From Jiangella asiatica (GTDB taxonomy: Bacteria > Actinomycetota > Actinomycetes > Jiangellales > Jiangellaceae), in NCBI RefSeq assembly GCF_004349065.1, contig NZ_SMKZ01000014.1:1-64000 (forward strand): a stretch of 64,000 nt of DNA, in the 5' to 3' direction. A model generated the notes under the pieces. That model did no database searches. It was given only the letters and a program-made list of their open reading frames with translations, and was not told the origin of the DNA. Positions 9,502-21,376 of the stretch are shown one piece after another (positions within the stretch are counted from its first letter, which is position 1; each line of letters starts with the position of its first letter). The position numbers and the translations under genes were made by a program.

Positions 9502-12042
9502 TCACTCACTCTCTCCAGTCACATCCATGCCACGACCGGCCGCTCGGGGGGCCTCCGGCCCCGCCTCACGGCCGCTGCTCGCATGACTCTCCTGGGCGCC
9601 TCCGCCGGCGAGGGTGACGACGGCGCCGGCATCGACGCCGAGCGAAGCGTGCACCGCCGAGCCCGGTGAGTTCTCCGGCACCCAGACGACTCGGTCGGGC
9701 ATCTCGGTGACGTGGACCGACAGCGAGATGGACCCCTTGCGGGTTCGCAGCGTGAGCCAGTCGCCGTCGGCGACGCCCACCTCGGCGGCGGTGTCGGCGG
9801 AGATCCGGGCCTGCGCGGCGTGCGCGGTCTCGGCCAGGTGGGGCTCGCCGTCCTGGCCACGGCCGCCGTCGAGCATGAGCTTCCAGGTGGCCAGTACCGC
9901 CTCGCGCTCACCGGGCCGCGGCGGGCCGGCGGGCGGGGTGTCGGTCGGCTCCGGACGGGTGCCGTCCCAGGCGCCCAGCTCGGCGATCTCGGCCCGGACG
10001 GTGTCGACGTCGCGCAGCCCGAGCCGGACGTCCAGCTCATCGGCGACGGCGTCGAGCACCGCCGCGTCGCTCAGCGACGAGGTCTCGGCGAGCACGGCGG
10101 GGAACGGCCGGGCCCGGCCCTCCCAGTTCACGAACGTGCCGGCCTTCTCGACCGGCGGCGCCACCGGCAGCACGATGTCGGCGAGCTCGGTGACCTCGCT
10201 GCTGCGCACCTCGAGGCTGACGACGAAGCCCGCGGCCTCGAGCGCGCGGCGGGCCGCGGCCGGGTCGGGCAGGTCGGCCAGCTCGACGCCGGCGACGACG
10301 ACGCCGTCCAACACGCCGCTGGTGAGTGCGGCCAGGATGCCGGTGGTGTCGCGTCCGGGCAGCGACGGCACGCTGGCGACGGACCACGCCGCGGCGACGT
10401 CGACCCTCGCCTCCGGGTCCGACACCGGCCGGCCGCCGGGCAGCAGCGTGGGTAGCGCGCCGGCGTCCAGGGCCCCGCGCTCGCCGGCCCGCCGCGGCAC
10501 CCAGGCCAGCCTGGCGCCGGTGACGGTGGCGACCCGGACCGCCGCGGACAGCGCACCGGGGATGCTGGCCAGCCGGGAGCCGACCAGGATGACCGCGCCC
10601 TTTCGCCGCAGCGCGTCGCCGAGGTACGCGACGCGGTCGTCGCCGAGCGTGACGGCGTTGAGGATCTCCGGCTCGGTGCCCGGCGCGGCCGGCAGCAGCG
10701 TGCCCTTCAGCTTGCTCAGGCCGCGGCTGGCGAACGGCGCGATCGAGTGGACCGCGGTGTGGTTCTTGCGGTTGGCCTTGCGCAGCCGCAGGAACAGCGC
10801 GCCGGCCTCCTCCTCCGGCTCCAGCCCCACGAGGAGCACGGCCGGTGCGGCCTCGACATCGGTGAACGTGACACCCAGACCGCTGCCGGCGATCGACCCG
10901 AGGAACCCGGCCTCCTCGGCCGAGTGCGACCGGGCGCGGAAGTCGATGTCGTTGGTGTCGAGCACGGTCCGGGCGAACTTGGCGTACGCGTACGCGTCCT
11001 CCAGCGTCAGCCGGCCGCCCGTGAGCACGCCGACGCCGGCGGTGTCGCGGGCGCGGGCCAGACCCTGCGCGGCCAGCGTGAGCGCCTCCGGCCAGGACGC
11101 GGTGACCAGCTCACCGGACTCCTCGTCGCGCACCAGCGGGTGGGTGATGCGATCCTCGAGCGTGGACCACCGGAACGCGAAGCGGTCCTTGTCGGTGATC
11201 CACTCCTCGTTGACCTCGGGGTCGTCGCCGGACAGCCGGCGCATGACCGCACCGCGACGGTAGTCGACGCGGATGGCGCTGCCGCAGGCGTCGTGCTCGG
11301 CCACGGACGGGACCGACACCAGGTCGAACGGGCGGGAGCGGAACCGGTACGCGGCGCTGGTCAGCGCGCCGACCGGGCAGATCTGGATGGTGTTGCCGGA
11401 GAAGTAGCTCTCGAACGGCTCCTTCTCGTAGATGCCGACCTGCTGCAGCGAGCCGCGCTCGAGCAGCTCGATGAACGGGTCGCCGGCGATCTCCTGGGAG
11501 AACCGCGTGCACCGGGCGCACAGTACGCAGCGCTCGCGGTCCAGCAGCACCTGGGCGGAGATGCTGATCGGCTTGGGGAACGTGCGCTTCTTCCCCTCGT
11601 ACCGGGAGTCGCCGCGGCCGTTGCTCATGGCCTGGTTCTGCAGCGGGCACTCGCCGCCCTTGTCGCAGACCGGGCAGTCCAGCGGGTGGTTGATCAGGAG
11701 GAACTCCATGATCCCCTGCTGCGCCTTGTCGGCGACCGGCGAGGAGAACTGGGTGTTGATCACCATGCCCGGCATGACGGTGAGCGTGCACGACGCCTGG
11801 GGCTTGGGCATGCCGCGGCCGTTGCCCATGTCGGGCACCTCGACCATGCACTGCCGGCAGGCACCCACCGGCTCCAGCAGCGGGTGGTCGCAGAACCGCG
11901 GGATCTGGATGCCGATCAGCTCGGCCGCACGGATGACCAGCGTGCCTTCGGGGACGCTGACCTCGAAGCCGTCGATGGTGACGCTCACCATCTTCGGCTG
12001 CGGCTCCACGGCGTCGGTCGTGGAGTTGGTGGTCACGGTCAT
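9502..12042 (-). CDS. nuoG: NADH-quinone oxidoreductase subunit G
   Basis: This is the large iron-sulfur subunit (846 aa) of the electron-input module. It begins with a 2Fe-2S ferredoxin-like domain ([20 protein letters not shown]), then the [13 protein letters not shown] and [18 protein letters not shown] motifs for 4Fe-4S clusters, then a degenerate molybdopterin-oxidoreductase-type domain to about residue 800. The start is ATG at 12042 (MTVTTNS); the longer open frame upstream runs into the repeated spacer described separately and is not likely translated. The last about 30 residues are low complexity. Confidence 0.95.
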   Translation of the reverse strand: MTVTTNSTTDAVEPQPKMVSVTIDGFEVSVPEGTLVIRAAELIGIQIPRFCDHPLLEPVGACRQCMVEVPDMGNGRGMPKPQASCTLTVMPGMVINTQFSSPVADKAQQGIMEFLLINHPLDCPVCDKGGECPLQNQAMSNGRGDSRYEGKKRTFPKPISISAQVLLDRERCVLCARCTRFSQEIAGDPFIELLERGSLQQVGIYEKEPFESYFSGNTIQICPVGALTSAAYRFRSRPFDLVSVPSVAEHDACGSAIRVDYRRGAVMRRLSGDDPEVNEEWITDKDRFAFRWSTLEDRITHPLVRDEESGELVTASWPEALTLAAQGLARARDTAGVGVLTGGRLTLEDAYAYAKFARTVLDTNDIDFRARSHSAEEAGFLGSIAGSGLGVTFTDVEAAPAVLLVGLEPEEEAGALFLRLRKANRKNHTAVHSIAPFASRGLSKLKGTLLPAAPGTEPEILNAVTLGDDRVAYLGDALRRKGAVILVGSRLASIPGALSAAVRVATVTGARLAWVPRRAGERGALDAGALPTLLPGGRPVSDPEARVDVAAAWSVASVPSLPGRDTTGILAALTSGVLDGVVVAGVELADLPDPAAARRALEAAGFVVSLEVRSSEVTELADIVLPVAPPVEKAGTFVNWEGRARPFPAVLAETSSLSDAAVLDAVADELDVRLGLRDVDTVRAEIAELGAWDGTRPEPTDTPPAGPPRPGEREAVLATWKLMLDGGRGQDGEPHLAETAHAAQARISADTAAEVGVADGDWLTLRTRKGSISLSVHVTEMPDRVVWVPENSPGSAVHASLGVDAGAVVTLAGGGAQESHASSGREAGPEAPRAAGRGMDVTGESE

Positions 12043-12130
12043 CTGGTCGCACTCGCTTTCTCGTTCGCTTCGCGGGCGGCTCCGCAAGCTCCGCCGACCA
12101 CTCCGCTCACTCGCGCGCTCGTCGCTCCGG

Positions 12131-12135
<5 letters not shown>
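12043..12135 (-). repeat. Repeated spacer within the nuo operon, copy 1 (upstream of nuoG)
   Basis: This about 93 bp spacer between nuoF and nuoG closely resembles the spacer between nuoD and nuoE (14195-14284). On the plus strand both begin CTGGTCGCACTC, then share CTCGTTCGCT, GCGCTCACTCG-type and TCATC blocks in the same order. Most nuo genes overlap or lie within about 40 bp, so these two longer spacers stand out. Confidence 0.6.
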
Positions 12136-13503
<1,368 letters not shown>

Positions 13504-13507
<4 letters not shown>

Positions 13508-14190
13508 TTGCTGCCGCCTCCGATCTCACGCTGGCCGCCCTCAGGCGCCGTCCAGCCGTTCTCGTGCGCCAGCTCGAGGCCCACCAGCGACGCGGGACCC
13601 GCGGCGACGCCCTCGGTGGCCAGCTCGTCGGGAAACCCGGCCAGCACCCGCTCGGCCTGCCGCCACGTGCAGATGCGCGGGCCGCGGGTGGAGGTGACGG
13701 TCTCGCCGGCGCGCAGCTTGTCGACCAGCTCGCGCGCGGACTGCGGCGTCTGGTTGTCGACGAACTCCCAGTTCACCATGAGGACCGGCGCGAAGTCGCA
13801 GGCCGCGTTGCACTCGACGCGCTCGAGCGACACCTGGCCGTCCTCGGTGGTCTCGTCGTGCCCCACGCCGAGGTGCTCGGACAGGTCGTCCCAGATGGCG
13901 TCGCCGCCCATGACGGCACACAGCGTGTTGGTGCACACGCCCACGTGGTACTCACCGACCGGGCGGCGCTTGTACATCGTGTAGAAGGTGGCGACCGCCG
14001 CCACCTCGGCTTCGGTGATGCCGAGGACCTCGGCGCACAGCTCGATACCGGCCGGCGTCACGTAGCCCTCGTACGCTTGCACCAGGTGCAGCATCGGCAG
14101 CAGTGCCGAGCGCGGCTCCGGATAGCGCGCGACGATCTCGAGCATCTCCGCCCGGGCCTTGTCGTCGAGCTTCGACTCCACGTTGGTCAT
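13504..14190 (-). CDS. nuoE: NADH-quinone oxidoreductase subunit E (2Fe-2S)
   Basis: This is a thioredoxin-like subunit with cluster N1a, next to NuoF in the NADH module; 228 aa. The cluster ligands are the cysteines in GVCTNTLCAVMGG and in ECNAACDFAPVLMVN. I chose ATG at 14190 (MTNVESKLD); the frame is open further upstream, but that stretch is the repeated spacer. The about 60 residues after the core are a polar C-terminal tail typical of actinobacteria. Confidence 0.95.
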
Positions 14191-14194
14191 CTCT

Positions 14195-14284
14195 GCTGGT
14201 CGCACTCCAGTCCTCGTTCGCTGCGCGGACGGCCCCCCTCCGTCGGGCCGGCCACTGCGCTCACTCGTCCTTTCGCCGCTCATC
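14195..14284 (-). repeat. Repeated spacer within the nuo operon, copy 2 (upstream of nuoE)
   Basis: This about 90 bp spacer between nuoD and nuoE is similar along its length to 12043-12135, with shared blocks CTGGTCGCACTC, CTCGTTCGCT, CGCTCACTCG and CGCTCATC. Both copies sit directly before a gene start on the minus strand, so they could be RNA structures affecting stability or translation within the operon. That role is inference. Confidence 0.6.
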
Positions 14285-15647
14285 TGTCACATCCACCCAT
14301 CACCGGGTCGATGCTCGCGACGGCGACGATGACGTCGGCGACCATCGATCCCTCGCACATCGCGGGCACGGCCTGCAGGTTGTTGAACGACGGGTCGCGG
14401 AAGTGCGTCCGCCACGGCCGGGTGCCGCCGTCGGACACGACGTGCGCCCCGAGCTCGCCGCGCGGCGACTCGATCGGCAGGTACACCTCGCCGGCGGGGA
14501 CCCGGAATCCCTCGGTGACCAGCTTGAAGTGATGGATCAGCGCCTCCATCGACTCACCCATGATGTGCCGGATGTGGTCGAGAGAGTTGCCCATGCCGTC
14601 GCTGCCGATGGCCAGCTGGGCCGGCCAGGCGATCTTCTTGTCGCCGATCATGACCGGGCCCGGCTCCAGGCGGTCCAGGCACTGCTCGACGATCTTCAGC
14701 GACTCCTTCATCTCCTCGACCCGGATGCGGAACCGGGCGTAGGAGTCACAGGTGTCCCACGTCGGCACGTCGAAGTCGTAGGTCTCGTAGCCGCAGTACG
14801 GCTGCGACTTGCGCAGGTCCCACGGCAGGCCCGTGGAGCGTAGCACCGGGCCGGTGAGGCCCAGCGCCATGCAGCCGGCCAGGTCGAGGTAGCCGACGCC
14901 GACCGTGCGGCCCTTGAAGATCGGGTTCTCGTTGCAGAACGCCTCGTACTCGCCGATGTGGTCCCACATCCAGCGCAGGTACTCGCGGACGCTCTCGACC
15001 GCGCCGGGCGGGAGGTCCTGCGCGACACCCCCGGGACGGATGTACGCGCTGTTCATGCGCAGGCCGCTGATCAGCTCGAACAGGTCGAGGGTGCGCTCGC
15101 GCTCTCGGAAGCCGTTGGTCATGACGGTGAGCGCGCCCATCTCCATGCCGCCGGTGGCGATGCACACCAGGTGCGAGGAGATGCGGTTGAGCTCCATCAT
15201 CATGACCCGGATGACGTTGGCCCGGTCCGGGATCTCGTCGGTGACGCCCAGCAGCTTCTCGACGCCCAGCACGTAGGCGGCCTCGTTGAAGAACGGGGAG
15301 AGGTAGTCCATGCGGGTCACGAACGTGACCCCCTGGGTCCACGTCCGGTACTCCAGGTTCTTCTCGATGCCGGTGTGCAGGTAACCGATGCCGCAGCGGG
15401 CCTCGGTGACCGTCTCGCCGTCGAGCTCCAGGATGAGCCGGAGCACACCGTGCGTGGACGGGTGCTGCGGGCCCATGTTGACGACGATGCGCTCCTCGCC
15501 GGCCGCCGCGGCGGCGGCCACGTCGTCCCAGTCCTGCCCGGTGACGGTGTAGACCGGACCCTCCGTGGTCTCGCGGACCCCGGCATAAGGATCAGCAGTG
15601 TCGTCGTCCGTAGCAGGGGTGAAGGTGACGTCCTGGTAGTTGCTCAT
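14280..15647 (-). CDS. nuoD: NADH-quinone oxidoreductase subunit D
   Basis: This is the 49-kDa-type subunit that, with NuoB, forms the quinone-reduction site; 455 aa. Family signatures are [15 protein letters not shown] (about residue 55), the [14 protein letters not shown] region and the C-terminal DPVMGGCDR. Separate nuoC and nuoD genes (unlike E. coli nuoCD) are usual in actinobacteria. The start ATG at 15647 shares a base with the nuoC stop (TGATG). Confidence 0.97.
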   Translation of the reverse strand: MSNYQDVTFTPATDDDTADPYAGVRETTEGPVYTVTGQDWDDVAAAAAAGEERIVVNMGPQHPSTHGVLRLILELDGETVTEARCGIGYLHTGIEKNLEYRTWTQGVTFVTRMDYLSPFFNEAAYVLGVEKLLGVTDEIPDRANVIRVMMMELNRISSHLVCIATGGMEMGALTVMTNGFRERERTLDLFELISGLRMNSAYIRPGGVAQDLPPGAVESVREYLRWMWDHIGEYEAFCNENPIFKGRTVGVGYLDLAGCMALGLTGPVLRSTGLPWDLRKSQPYCGYETYDFDVPTWDTCDSYARFRIRVEEMKESLKIVEQCLDRLEPGPVMIGDKKIAWPAQLAIGSDGMGNSLDHIRHIMGESMEALIHHFKLVTEGFRVPAGEVYLPIESPRGELGAHVVSDGGTRPWRTHFRDPSFNNLQAVPAMCEGSMVADVIVAVASIDPVMGGCDR

Positions 15648-16588
15648 CAGTTGTACGCCCTCCGCTCGTCCGGCGGCTCGATGGTCGCGCCCTTGTACTC
15701 CACCGGGATCCCGCCGAGCGGGTAGTCCTTGCGTTGCGGGTGCCCCGGCCAGTCGTCCGGCATCTGGATGCGGGTCAGCGCCGGGTGGCCGTCGAAGAGG
15801 ATGCCGAAGAAGTCGTAGGTCTCCCGCTCGTGCCAGTTGACCGACGGGTAGGTGCTGACGATCGACGGGATGTGCGGGTCGCTGTCGGGACAGACCACCT
15901 CGAGGTTGACTCGGCGGTTGTGGGTGATGGACAGCAGCTGGTAGACGGCGTGCAGCTCGCGGCCGGTCTCCTCGGGGTAGTGCACGCCGTTGACGCCCAT
16001 GCACATCTCGAACCGCAACGCGGGGTCGTCGCGGAACATCCGGGCGACCTTGGCCAGCCGCTCGCGCCGGACGAAGAACGTCACCTGGCCGCCGTGCACC
16101 ACGACCTTCTCGAACGCCTCGTCGTCGCTGCTGCCGGCCTCCTGAAGCGCCGCGCTGACGTCGTCGCCGAGTTGCTCCAGCTCGTCGGCCCAGGGGCGCG
16201 GTGTCGATCCGCCGCGCACCGGGCTGGTGTCGCGGACGACCAGCCGGCCGTACCCGGAGGTGTCGCCGGAGCCGCCGTAGGCGCCGAACATGCCGCGCCG
16301 GGACGGGTGCTCCGGCGGCAGAACCGGGCCCTCCGGCTCAGCCGGCAGGGACTCGTCCTCCGCTTCGGCCTCGTCGCCGTCGGCTCCGGCCGTCGCCTCG
16401 TCGGCTTCGCCGTCGCCGGGCGTGCCGCCGGTGGTGACCTCTTCCTTCGACGGCTCGTCCGGGCCGCCGCCGGGCTCGGCCGCCTTGCCGGGCTGCTCGA
16501 TCGGGCTGGTCTCGGCGCGCGTCCGCGAGGCCTCCTCGACCTCGTCGGGACGCTGCGTGCCGCTCTGCGGGTCGTCGTTCTCGCTCAC
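15647..16588 (-). CDS. nuoC: NADH-quinone oxidoreductase subunit C with acidic N-terminal extension
   Basis: This is the 30-kDa-type subunit of complex I (313 aa), needed for assembly of the hydrophilic arm. The core lies in the C-terminal two thirds, with the signature [20 protein letters not shown]. The first about 105 residues are low-complexity and strongly acidic (Glu, Asp, Ala, Gly, Pro), probably disordered. The GTG at 16588 overlaps the nuoB stop (GTGA), so the extension is in frame and likely translated. Confidence 0.95.
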   Translation of the reverse strand: MSENDDPQSGTQRPDEVEEASRTRAETSPIEQPGKAAEPGGGPDEPSKEEVTTGGTPGDGEADEATAGADGDEAEAEDESLPAEPEGPVLPPEHPSRRGMFGAYGGSGDTSGYGRLVVRDTSPVRGGSTPRPWADELEQLGDDVSAALQEAGSSDDEAFEKVVVHGGQVTFFVRRERLAKVARMFRDDPALRFEMCMGVNGVHYPEETGRELHAVYQLLSITHNRRVNLEVVCPDSDPHIPSIVSTYPSVNWHERETYDFFGILFDGHPALTRIQMPDDWPGHPQRKDYPLGGIPVEYKGATIEPPDERRAYN

Positions 16589-17139
16589 CGGAGCAGGCCC
16601 TTCATCTCGTGCGTCGCCGGTGCCTCCAAAGCCCGCTGCTCGGCCTGCGCATCCGCGGCGACCTTGTGGGCACCGAGCTTGCTCTGCTGGATCTGCTCGT
16701 GCAGCTTGAGGATGGCGTCGATGAGCATCTCCGGACGCGGCGGGCAGCCGGGCAGGTACACGTCGACGGGGACGACGTGGTCGACGCCCTGCACGATCGC
16801 GTAGTTGTTGAACATGCCGCCGGAGCTCGCGCAGACGCCCATGGACAGCACCCACTTCGGGCTGGCCATCTGGTCGTAGATTTGCCGCAGCACCGGTGCC
16901 ATCTTCTGGCTGACGCGGCCTGCCACGATCATCAGGTCGGCCTGGCGCGGCGAGGCACGGAAGACCTCCATGCCGAACCGCGCGGAGTCGTGTCGCGGAC
17001 CGCCGAAGGCCATCATCTCAATGGCGCAGCAGGCCAGGCCGAACGTCGCCGGCCACACCGAGCCTTTGCGCATGTACCCCAGCAGGCCCTCGACCGTGCT
17101 GAGCAGCACGCCGGACGGGAGCTTCTCTTCAACACCCAT
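16585..17139 (-). CDS. nuoB: NADH-quinone oxidoreductase subunit B (cluster N2)
   Basis: This subunit holds the terminal 4Fe-4S cluster N2 that reduces the quinone; 184 aa. The tandem cysteine ligand is visible in [10 protein letters not shown], and the other ligands in [13 protein letters not shown] and LPGCPPRPE. The start is ATG at 17139, 12 nt after nuoA. The family also includes [NiFe]-hydrogenase small-subunit relatives, but the gene order fixes the assignment. Confidence 0.98.
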   Translation of the reverse strand: MGVEEKLPSGVLLSTVEGLLGYMRKGSVWPATFGLACCAIEMMAFGGPRHDSARFGMEVFRASPRQADLMIVAGRVSQKMAPVLRQIYDQMASPKWVLSMGVCASSGGMFNNYAIVQGVDHVVPVDVYLPGCPPRPEMLIDAILKLHEQIQQSKLGAHKVAADAQAEQRALEAPATHEMKGLLR

Positions 17140-17151
17140 GATTCGCCTCCG

Positions 17152-17511
17152 CTAGTCCCAGTCGAGCCCGCCGCGCCGCCACTCGTAGACGAACGGCACG
17201 GTGATCAGGAAGATGAATGTGAGCATCGTGAAGAAGCCCCAGACACCGAGGTGGTCGAACCGCACCGCCCACGGGTACAGGAAGATGATCTCGATGTCGA
17301 AGATGATGAAGGTCATCGCGGTCAGGTAGTACTTGACCGGGAACCGCCCGCCGCCGACCGGCTGCGGCGTCGGCTCGATGCCGCATTCGTAGGAGTCCAG
17401 GCGGACCCGGTTGAACCGCTTCGGGCCGGCCACCGACGAGAACACGATGGAGCCGATGGCGAACACCGCCGCGATCGCGATGAGCCCGAGGATCGGTGCG
17501 TAGGCGTTCAC
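17152..17511 (-). CDS. nuoA: NADH-quinone oxidoreductase subunit A
   Basis: This is a small membrane subunit (119 aa) with three helices and the conserved matrix loop (LDSYECGIEPTP), which contains the Cys that becomes exposed in the deactive state of mitochondrial complex I. The start is GTG at 17511 (MNAYAPILG). It is the first gene of the 14-gene nuo operon. A strong hairpin at 17580-17610 isolates it from the menJ-like gene, so its promoter should lie within 17512-17580. Confidence 0.97.
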   Translation of the reverse strand: MNAYAPILGLIAIAAVFAIGSIVFSSVAGPKRFNRVRLDSYECGIEPTPQPVGGGRFPVKYYLTAMTFIIFDIEIIFLYPWAVRFDHLGVWGFFTMLTFIFLITVPFVYEWRRGGLDWD

Positions 17512-17579
17512 GCGGCATCACGTCCTCTCGCTGCGCCGTGCTCGGTCACGCTCGCCTCCATCGTCTCTTCTCGGGACCT

Positions 17580-17610
17580 CGCGGTCGGCCGCGAGCCCCT
17601 GCCGACCGCG
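17580..17610 (-). terminator. Hairpin between menJ-like gene and nuoA
   Basis: There is a perfect 10-bp stem, CGCGGTCGGC (17580-17589) and GCCGACCGCG (17601-17610), with an 11-nt loop. It begins one base beyond the menJ-like stop codon in the direction of transcription. There is no U-tract, which is common for actinobacterial intrinsic terminators. Confidence 0.6.
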
Positions 17611-17611
17611 G

Positions 17612-18943
17612 TCATGCGGCCGGAGCCAGTCGGGTCAGGGCGTTGATGACGCGGTCGTAGGCGTCACCGTCGCGGTGGTCGGTCAGGTTGGCCAGCAGCT
17701 TCAGCGTGAACTTCATGAGCCGCGGCCGAGGCAGGCCGTGGTTGCGGGCGATTCTCATGATCCGTGGGTCACCGATCAATCTGACGAAGATGCGGCCGAG
17801 CGTGAAGTAGCCACCGTGTTCGTGTTTCAGCGCCGCAGGATAGCTCCGCAGCGCCCGTTCCCGGCCGGCGGCGTCCCGGGACAGCGCGTCGGCGATGACG
17901 GTGGCCGCGAGGTTGGCCGCCTCCATCGCGTAGTCGATGCCCTCGCCATTGAACGGGTTGACCATCCCACCGGCGTCGCCGACCAGGAGCAGGCCACGAC
18001 TGTAGTGGGGCTGGCGGTTGAATCCCATCGGCAACGCCGCGCTGCGGATGTCGCCGATCTGGTTCTCGTCGGTGAAGCCCCACTCCGGCGGCGTCTGCGC
18101 GGCCCAGCGGCGCAGCATGTCCTTGTAGTCGACCCGTCCGAACGCCTTCGACGTGTTGGTGATGCCGAGCCCGACGTTGCTGGTGCCGTTGCCGGTGCCG
18201 AAGATCCAGCCGTAGCCGGGCAGGAGGATCTTGCCGCCGCGTCCGGCATCAGAATCGGCCCACAGCTCCAGCCACGACTCCATCCAGTCGTCGTCGTGCC
18301 GCGGCGTCTTGTAGTACGTGCGGACGGCGACGGCCATCGGCCGGTCGTCCCGCTTGTGGATGCCCATGGCCGTGGACAGCCGCGAGGACGTGCCGTCGGC
18401 GGCGACCACCAGCGGTGCGCGGTAGGTGACCGCCTCCCCGGCCGCGCGGCCGCGCTCGTCCAGCGGCTTCGCGGTGACGCCGACGATGTCGCCGGTGCGC
18501 TCGTCCAGGACCGGCCCGGTGACGTTGATGCGCTCGTGCAGCCGGGCACCGGCGCCGGCGGCGTGCCGGGCCAGCAGCTCATCGAAGTCGGTGCGGGTGC
18601 GCACGAGGCCGTAGTCGGGGTAGCTGGCCAGGTCCGGCCAGGGCAGGTGCAGTCGCATCCCGCCGCCGATGATGCGCAGCCCCTTGTTGCGGATCCAGCC
18701 AGGCTGGCTGGTGTCGATGCCCATCCGGACCAGCTGCCGCACCGCCCGCGGGGTGAGACCGTCGCCACAGACCTTGTCGCGCGGGAAGGAGGCCTTCTCC
18801 AGCAGCAGGACGTCGAGGCCCGCCCGGGCCAGGTAGTAAGCCGTCGTGGAGCCGGCCGGCCCAGCGCCGACGACGATGACGTCGGCTTCGCCGGCCATCC
18901 GGCTCGTGGCGCCCGGTCGCGCGCGACCATTGCGCTGGCTCAT
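17612..18943 (-). CDS. menJ: FAD-dependent geranylgeranyl/menaquinone reductase (MenJ-like)
   Basis: This flavoprotein oxidoreductase of the geranylgeranyl reductase family (443 aa) would saturate a prenyl double bond. Signs are the Rossmann motif VVGAGPAGSTTAYYLARAG, DKVCGDGLTPRAV, and the distal FAD motif VGDAGGMVNPFNGEGIDYAM. I chose ATG 18943 with GAGGAC about 9 nt upstream. In Mycobacterium the homologue MenJ, which reduces one isoprene unit of menaquinone, lies near menG and a polyprenyl synthase; here all three also flank the nuo operon, which supports a quinone role over an archaeal-lipid-like one. The symbol is by homology and context only. Confidence 0.75.
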   Translation of the reverse strand: MSQRNGRARPGATSRMAGEADVIVVGAGPAGSTTAYYLARAGLDVLLLEKASFPRDKVCGDGLTPRAVRQLVRMGIDTSQPGWIRNKGLRIIGGGMRLHLPWPDLASYPDYGLVRTRTDFDELLARHAAGAGARLHERINVTGPVLDERTGDIVGVTAKPLDERGRAAGEAVTYRAPLVVAADGTSSRLSTAMGIHKRDDRPMAVAVRTYYKTPRHDDDWMESWLELWADSDAGRGGKILLPGYGWIFGTGNGTSNVGLGITNTSKAFGRVDYKDMLRRWAAQTPPEWGFTDENQIGDIRSAALPMGFNRQPHYSRGLLLVGDAGGMVNPFNGEGIDYAMEAANLAATVIADALSRDAAGRERALRSYPAALKHEHGGYFTLGRIFVRLIGDPRIMRIARNHGLPRPRLMKFTLKLLANLTDHRDGDAYDRVINALTRLAPAA

Positions 18944-19211
18944 CGAAGGGTCCTCGGTGACGTGGTGCTTCCCTGTCCTGTTCGCGGTGCGCGGGCTCGT
19001 GAATCCGTTCACGAGCGCACACTCGCACCCAAGTGTAGGGGTTGCTCCCTACGGGATTCGACCGGGGTCACCGGCTCTGACCTGCAGATTTATGAACCAA
19101 CATCGTTGCGTAATTCCGGTCCTCTCAGGGCGGCCCCGAGCACGTTCTCACCGGCCAGGTCCCGCGAGACGTACGACTCGGGTGCGCCCCCGACGTCGAG
19201 CCGGCGCCGCC
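18944..19211. promoter_or_regulatory. Upstream region of the menJ-like gene with a 22-bp inverted repeat
   Basis: These 268 bp between the 3' end of menG and the menJ-like start hold no gene. The clearest element is a perfect 9-bp inverted repeat, GCTCGTGAA and TTCACGAGC with a TCCG spacer, at 18995-19016, about 52 bp upstream of the ATG. It could be an operator or an mRNA hairpin. The half-site CTCGTGAA resembles the CACGAG/CTCGTG core of the dispersed repeat family. Confidence 0.55.
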
Positions 19212-19904
19212 TCAGGGCTTGACGGCGTGGTGCAGCGCGACGACACCACCGCTGAGGTCGCGCCAGCGCACGTCGGACCAGCCTGCCCGCCGCATCCGCG
19301 CCGCCAGGCCGCGCTGGTCGGGCCAGGCGCGGATGGACTCGGCCAGGTAGACGTAGGCGTCCGGGCTGCTAGCGACCCAGCGCGCTACCACCGGCAGCGC
19401 GCGCATCAGGTACTCGACGTAGACGGTGCGGAACGGCGCCCAGGTGGGATGGCTGAACTCGCAGACGACGACGCGGCCGCCGGGCCGGGTGACGCGCAGC
19501 ATCTCGCGCAGTGCGGCGTCGGGATCGTGGACGTTGCGCAGCCCGAACGACATGGTCACCGCGTCGAACGCGTCGTCGGCGAACGGCAGCTGGGCGGCGT
19601 CGCCGGCCACGAACGGCAGCTCCGGGTTGACCCGCCGGCCCGCGCGCAGCATTCCCAGCGAGAAGTCGCACGGCACGACGTGCGCGCCGCGCTCACGGAA
19701 CGGCGCGCTGGACGTGCCGGTACCGCCGGCGAGGTCGAGCACGCGCTCACCGGGCGCCACGGCGACCGCCTGGACGACCGCCCGTCGCCAGGCACGGTCC
19801 TGGCCCAGCGAGAGGACGTCGTTGGTGAGGTCGTACCGCTCGGCGATGTCGTCGAACATCGCCGCCACCTCGTGCGGCTGTTTGTCCAGGGAGGCGCGAG
19901 TCAC
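19212..19904 (-). CDS. menG: Demethylmenaquinone methyltransferase
   Basis: This SAM-dependent C-methyltransferase (230 aa) performs the last ring step of menaquinone synthesis. UbiE/COQ5 family features are [22 protein letters not shown] near the N-terminus, the SAM loop [12 protein letters not shown] (about residue 55), and [23 protein letters not shown]. The N-terminus is set at GTG 19904; a TACAGT hexamer lies 8 nt upstream, so the mRNA may be leaderless. It is divergent from menF with only 60 bp between the starts. Confidence 0.93.
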   Translation of the reverse strand: MTRASLDKQPHEVAAMFDDIAERYDLTNDVLSLGQDRAWRRAVVQAVAVAPGERVLDLAGGTGTSSAPFRERGAHVVPCDFSLGMLRAGRRVNPELPFVAGDAAQLPFADDAFDAVTMSFGLRNVHDPDAALREMLRVTRPGGRVVVCEFSHPTWAPFRTVYVEYLMRALPVVARWVASSPDAYVYLAESIRAWPDQRGLAARMRRAGWSDVRWRDLSGGVVALHHAVKP

Positions 19905-19964
19905 GACCAACAACTGTAGACCGCGACGCGACTGCCTGCCGCGACGGCCGTACGCTTGGTGTTC
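19905..19964. promoter_or_regulatory. Divergent menG/menF promoter region, probably leaderless both ways
   Basis: On the minus strand a TACAGT hexamer (19913-19918) ends 8 nt before the menG GTG. On the plus strand a TACGCT hexamer (19951-19956) ends 8 nt before the menF GTG at 19965. Neither start has a Shine-Dalgarno sequence. A -10 element this close implies that transcription begins at or next to the start codon. Confidence 0.55.
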
Positions 19965-21221
19965 GTGACCACTGTGCCCGCACTCGCGCCCATGGTCGTG
20001 CGCACGACGGAGGTCGCCGATCCCGGCCCGCTGCTCGAGCTGTTGCCCGAGGACGGCGCACCGATGACGTGGGTGCGACGCGGTGAGGGCGTCGTCGGCT
20101 GGGGCGAGGCGGCCCGGTTCGACACCGTCGGCGCCAACCGTTTCGTCGCGGCCGACCGCTGGTGGCGGCGCATGGTCGCCACCGCCGTGGTCCGCGACGA
20201 GGTACGGCTGCCGGGCACCGGCCCCGTGGCGTTCGGTTCGTTCGCCTTCGACGACGTGCCTGGGGCGTCGTCGCTGGTTCTGCCGGAGATGGTCGTCGGG
20301 CACCGGGCCGGCCGGTGGTGGGTCACGACGGTGAGCGTGTCGGGCAACCTGCCCGGACTGGCCGACCTGCCCGCGGTGAGCCAGGCCCGCCGCCCGCGCG
20401 ACATCACGTTCTCCGACGGCTCACGCACCGGCACCGAGTGGGAGAGCATCGTCGCCGAGGGCGTGCGGCGCATCAACGCCGGCGAGCTCGAGAAGGTGGT
20501 GCTGGCGCGCGACCTGGTCGCCGAGGGCACCGAGCCGATCGACCGCCGCTGGCCCATCCAGCGGCTGGCCGAGCGCTACCCGCGTTGCTGGACCTTCAGC
20601 GTCGACGGCCTGATCGGCGCGACCCCCGAACTGCTGGTACGGCGCGAGCGCGGCCTGATCACCTCACGCGTCCTGGCCGGCACCATCCGCCGCACCGGCG
20701 ACGACGCCCGCGACCTCGCCCTTGCCGCGTCCCTGGCCCGCTCCAGCAAAGACCTCGAGGAGCACGAGTACGCCGTCCGCTCCGTCGCCGACGCGCTGGC
20801 GCCGTTCTGCTCCAGCATGAACGTGCCCGAGACGCCGTTCGTGCTGCACCTGCCCAATGTCATGCACCTGGCCACCGACCTCGCCGGCGTCACCGACGAC
20901 GACGCCTCCTCGCTGGCGCTGGCCGCCGCCCTGCACCCGTCCGCGGCCGTCGGCGGCACCCCCACCAAGGACGCCGGCGAACTGATCCGCGAGATCGAGG
21001 GCCTCGACCGGGCCCGCTACGCCGGCCCCGTCGGCTGGCTCGACGCCGACGGCGACGGCGAATGGGGCATCGCGCTTCGTTGCGCCGAAATCGACCCCGA
21101 CAACGCCGCCCGCATGCGCCTGTTCGCCGGCTGCGGCATCGTCGCCGGCTCCGATCCGGAGGCGGAACTGGCCGAGAGCGCCGCCAAACTCGTCCCTATG
21201 CGCGACGCCCTCTCAGTCTGA
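19965..21221 (+). CDS. menF: Isochorismate synthase (menaquinone pathway)
   Basis: This converts chorismate to isochorismate, the first committed menaquinone step; 418 aa, chorismate-binding family. Visible motifs are [37 protein letters not shown], and the C-terminal [20 protein letters not shown] with the catalytic-site glutamates. The start GTG 19965 is preceded by another possible GTG/TTG (19956-19959) in frame. A siderophore isochorismate synthase (EntC/DhbC type) is the alternative, but the position beside menG and menD favours MenF. Confidence 0.9.
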   Translation: MTTVPALAPMVVRTTEVADPGPLLELLPEDGAPMTWVRRGEGVVGWGEAARFDTVGANRFVAADRWWRRMVATAVVRDEVRLPGTGPVAFGSFAFDDVPGASSLVLPEMVVGHRAGRWWVTTVSVSGNLPGLADLPAVSQARRPRDITFSDGSRTGTEWESIVAEGVRRINAGELEKVVLARDLVAEGTEPIDRRWPIQRLAERYPRCWTFSVDGLIGATPELLVRRERGLITSRVLAGTIRRTGDDARDLALAASLARSSKDLEEHEYAVRSVADALAPFCSSMNVPETPFVLHLPNVMHLATDLAGVTDDDASSLALAAALHPSAAVGGTPTKDAGELIREIEGLDRARYAGPVGWLDADGDGEWGIALRCAEIDPDNAARMRLFAGCGIVAGSDPEAELAESAAKLVPMRDALSV

Positions 21222-21334
21222 CCCGGCGCCGCCTGCCTCTGACCCCGCGCCGTCGTCTGCCGGTCGCTCCGTCGGACCCCGCGCCGGGCCGTCCCGCTTG
21301 ACACCACTCCGTCGATCATGTCCCAAAAGCGCCT

Positions 21335-21367
21335 TCCCAGCTCACCTGGGAGCCGTGGTGCCACGGC
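21335..21367. terminator. Two adjacent hairpins between convergent menF and menD
   Basis: TCCCAG/CTGGGA (21335-21340 and 21346-21351) is followed directly by GCCGTGG/CCACGGC (21352-21358 and 21361-21367). They lie between two convergent genes and could terminate both transcripts. No T-tract follows. Confidence 0.45.
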
Positions 21368-21376
21368 GACTGAGCG

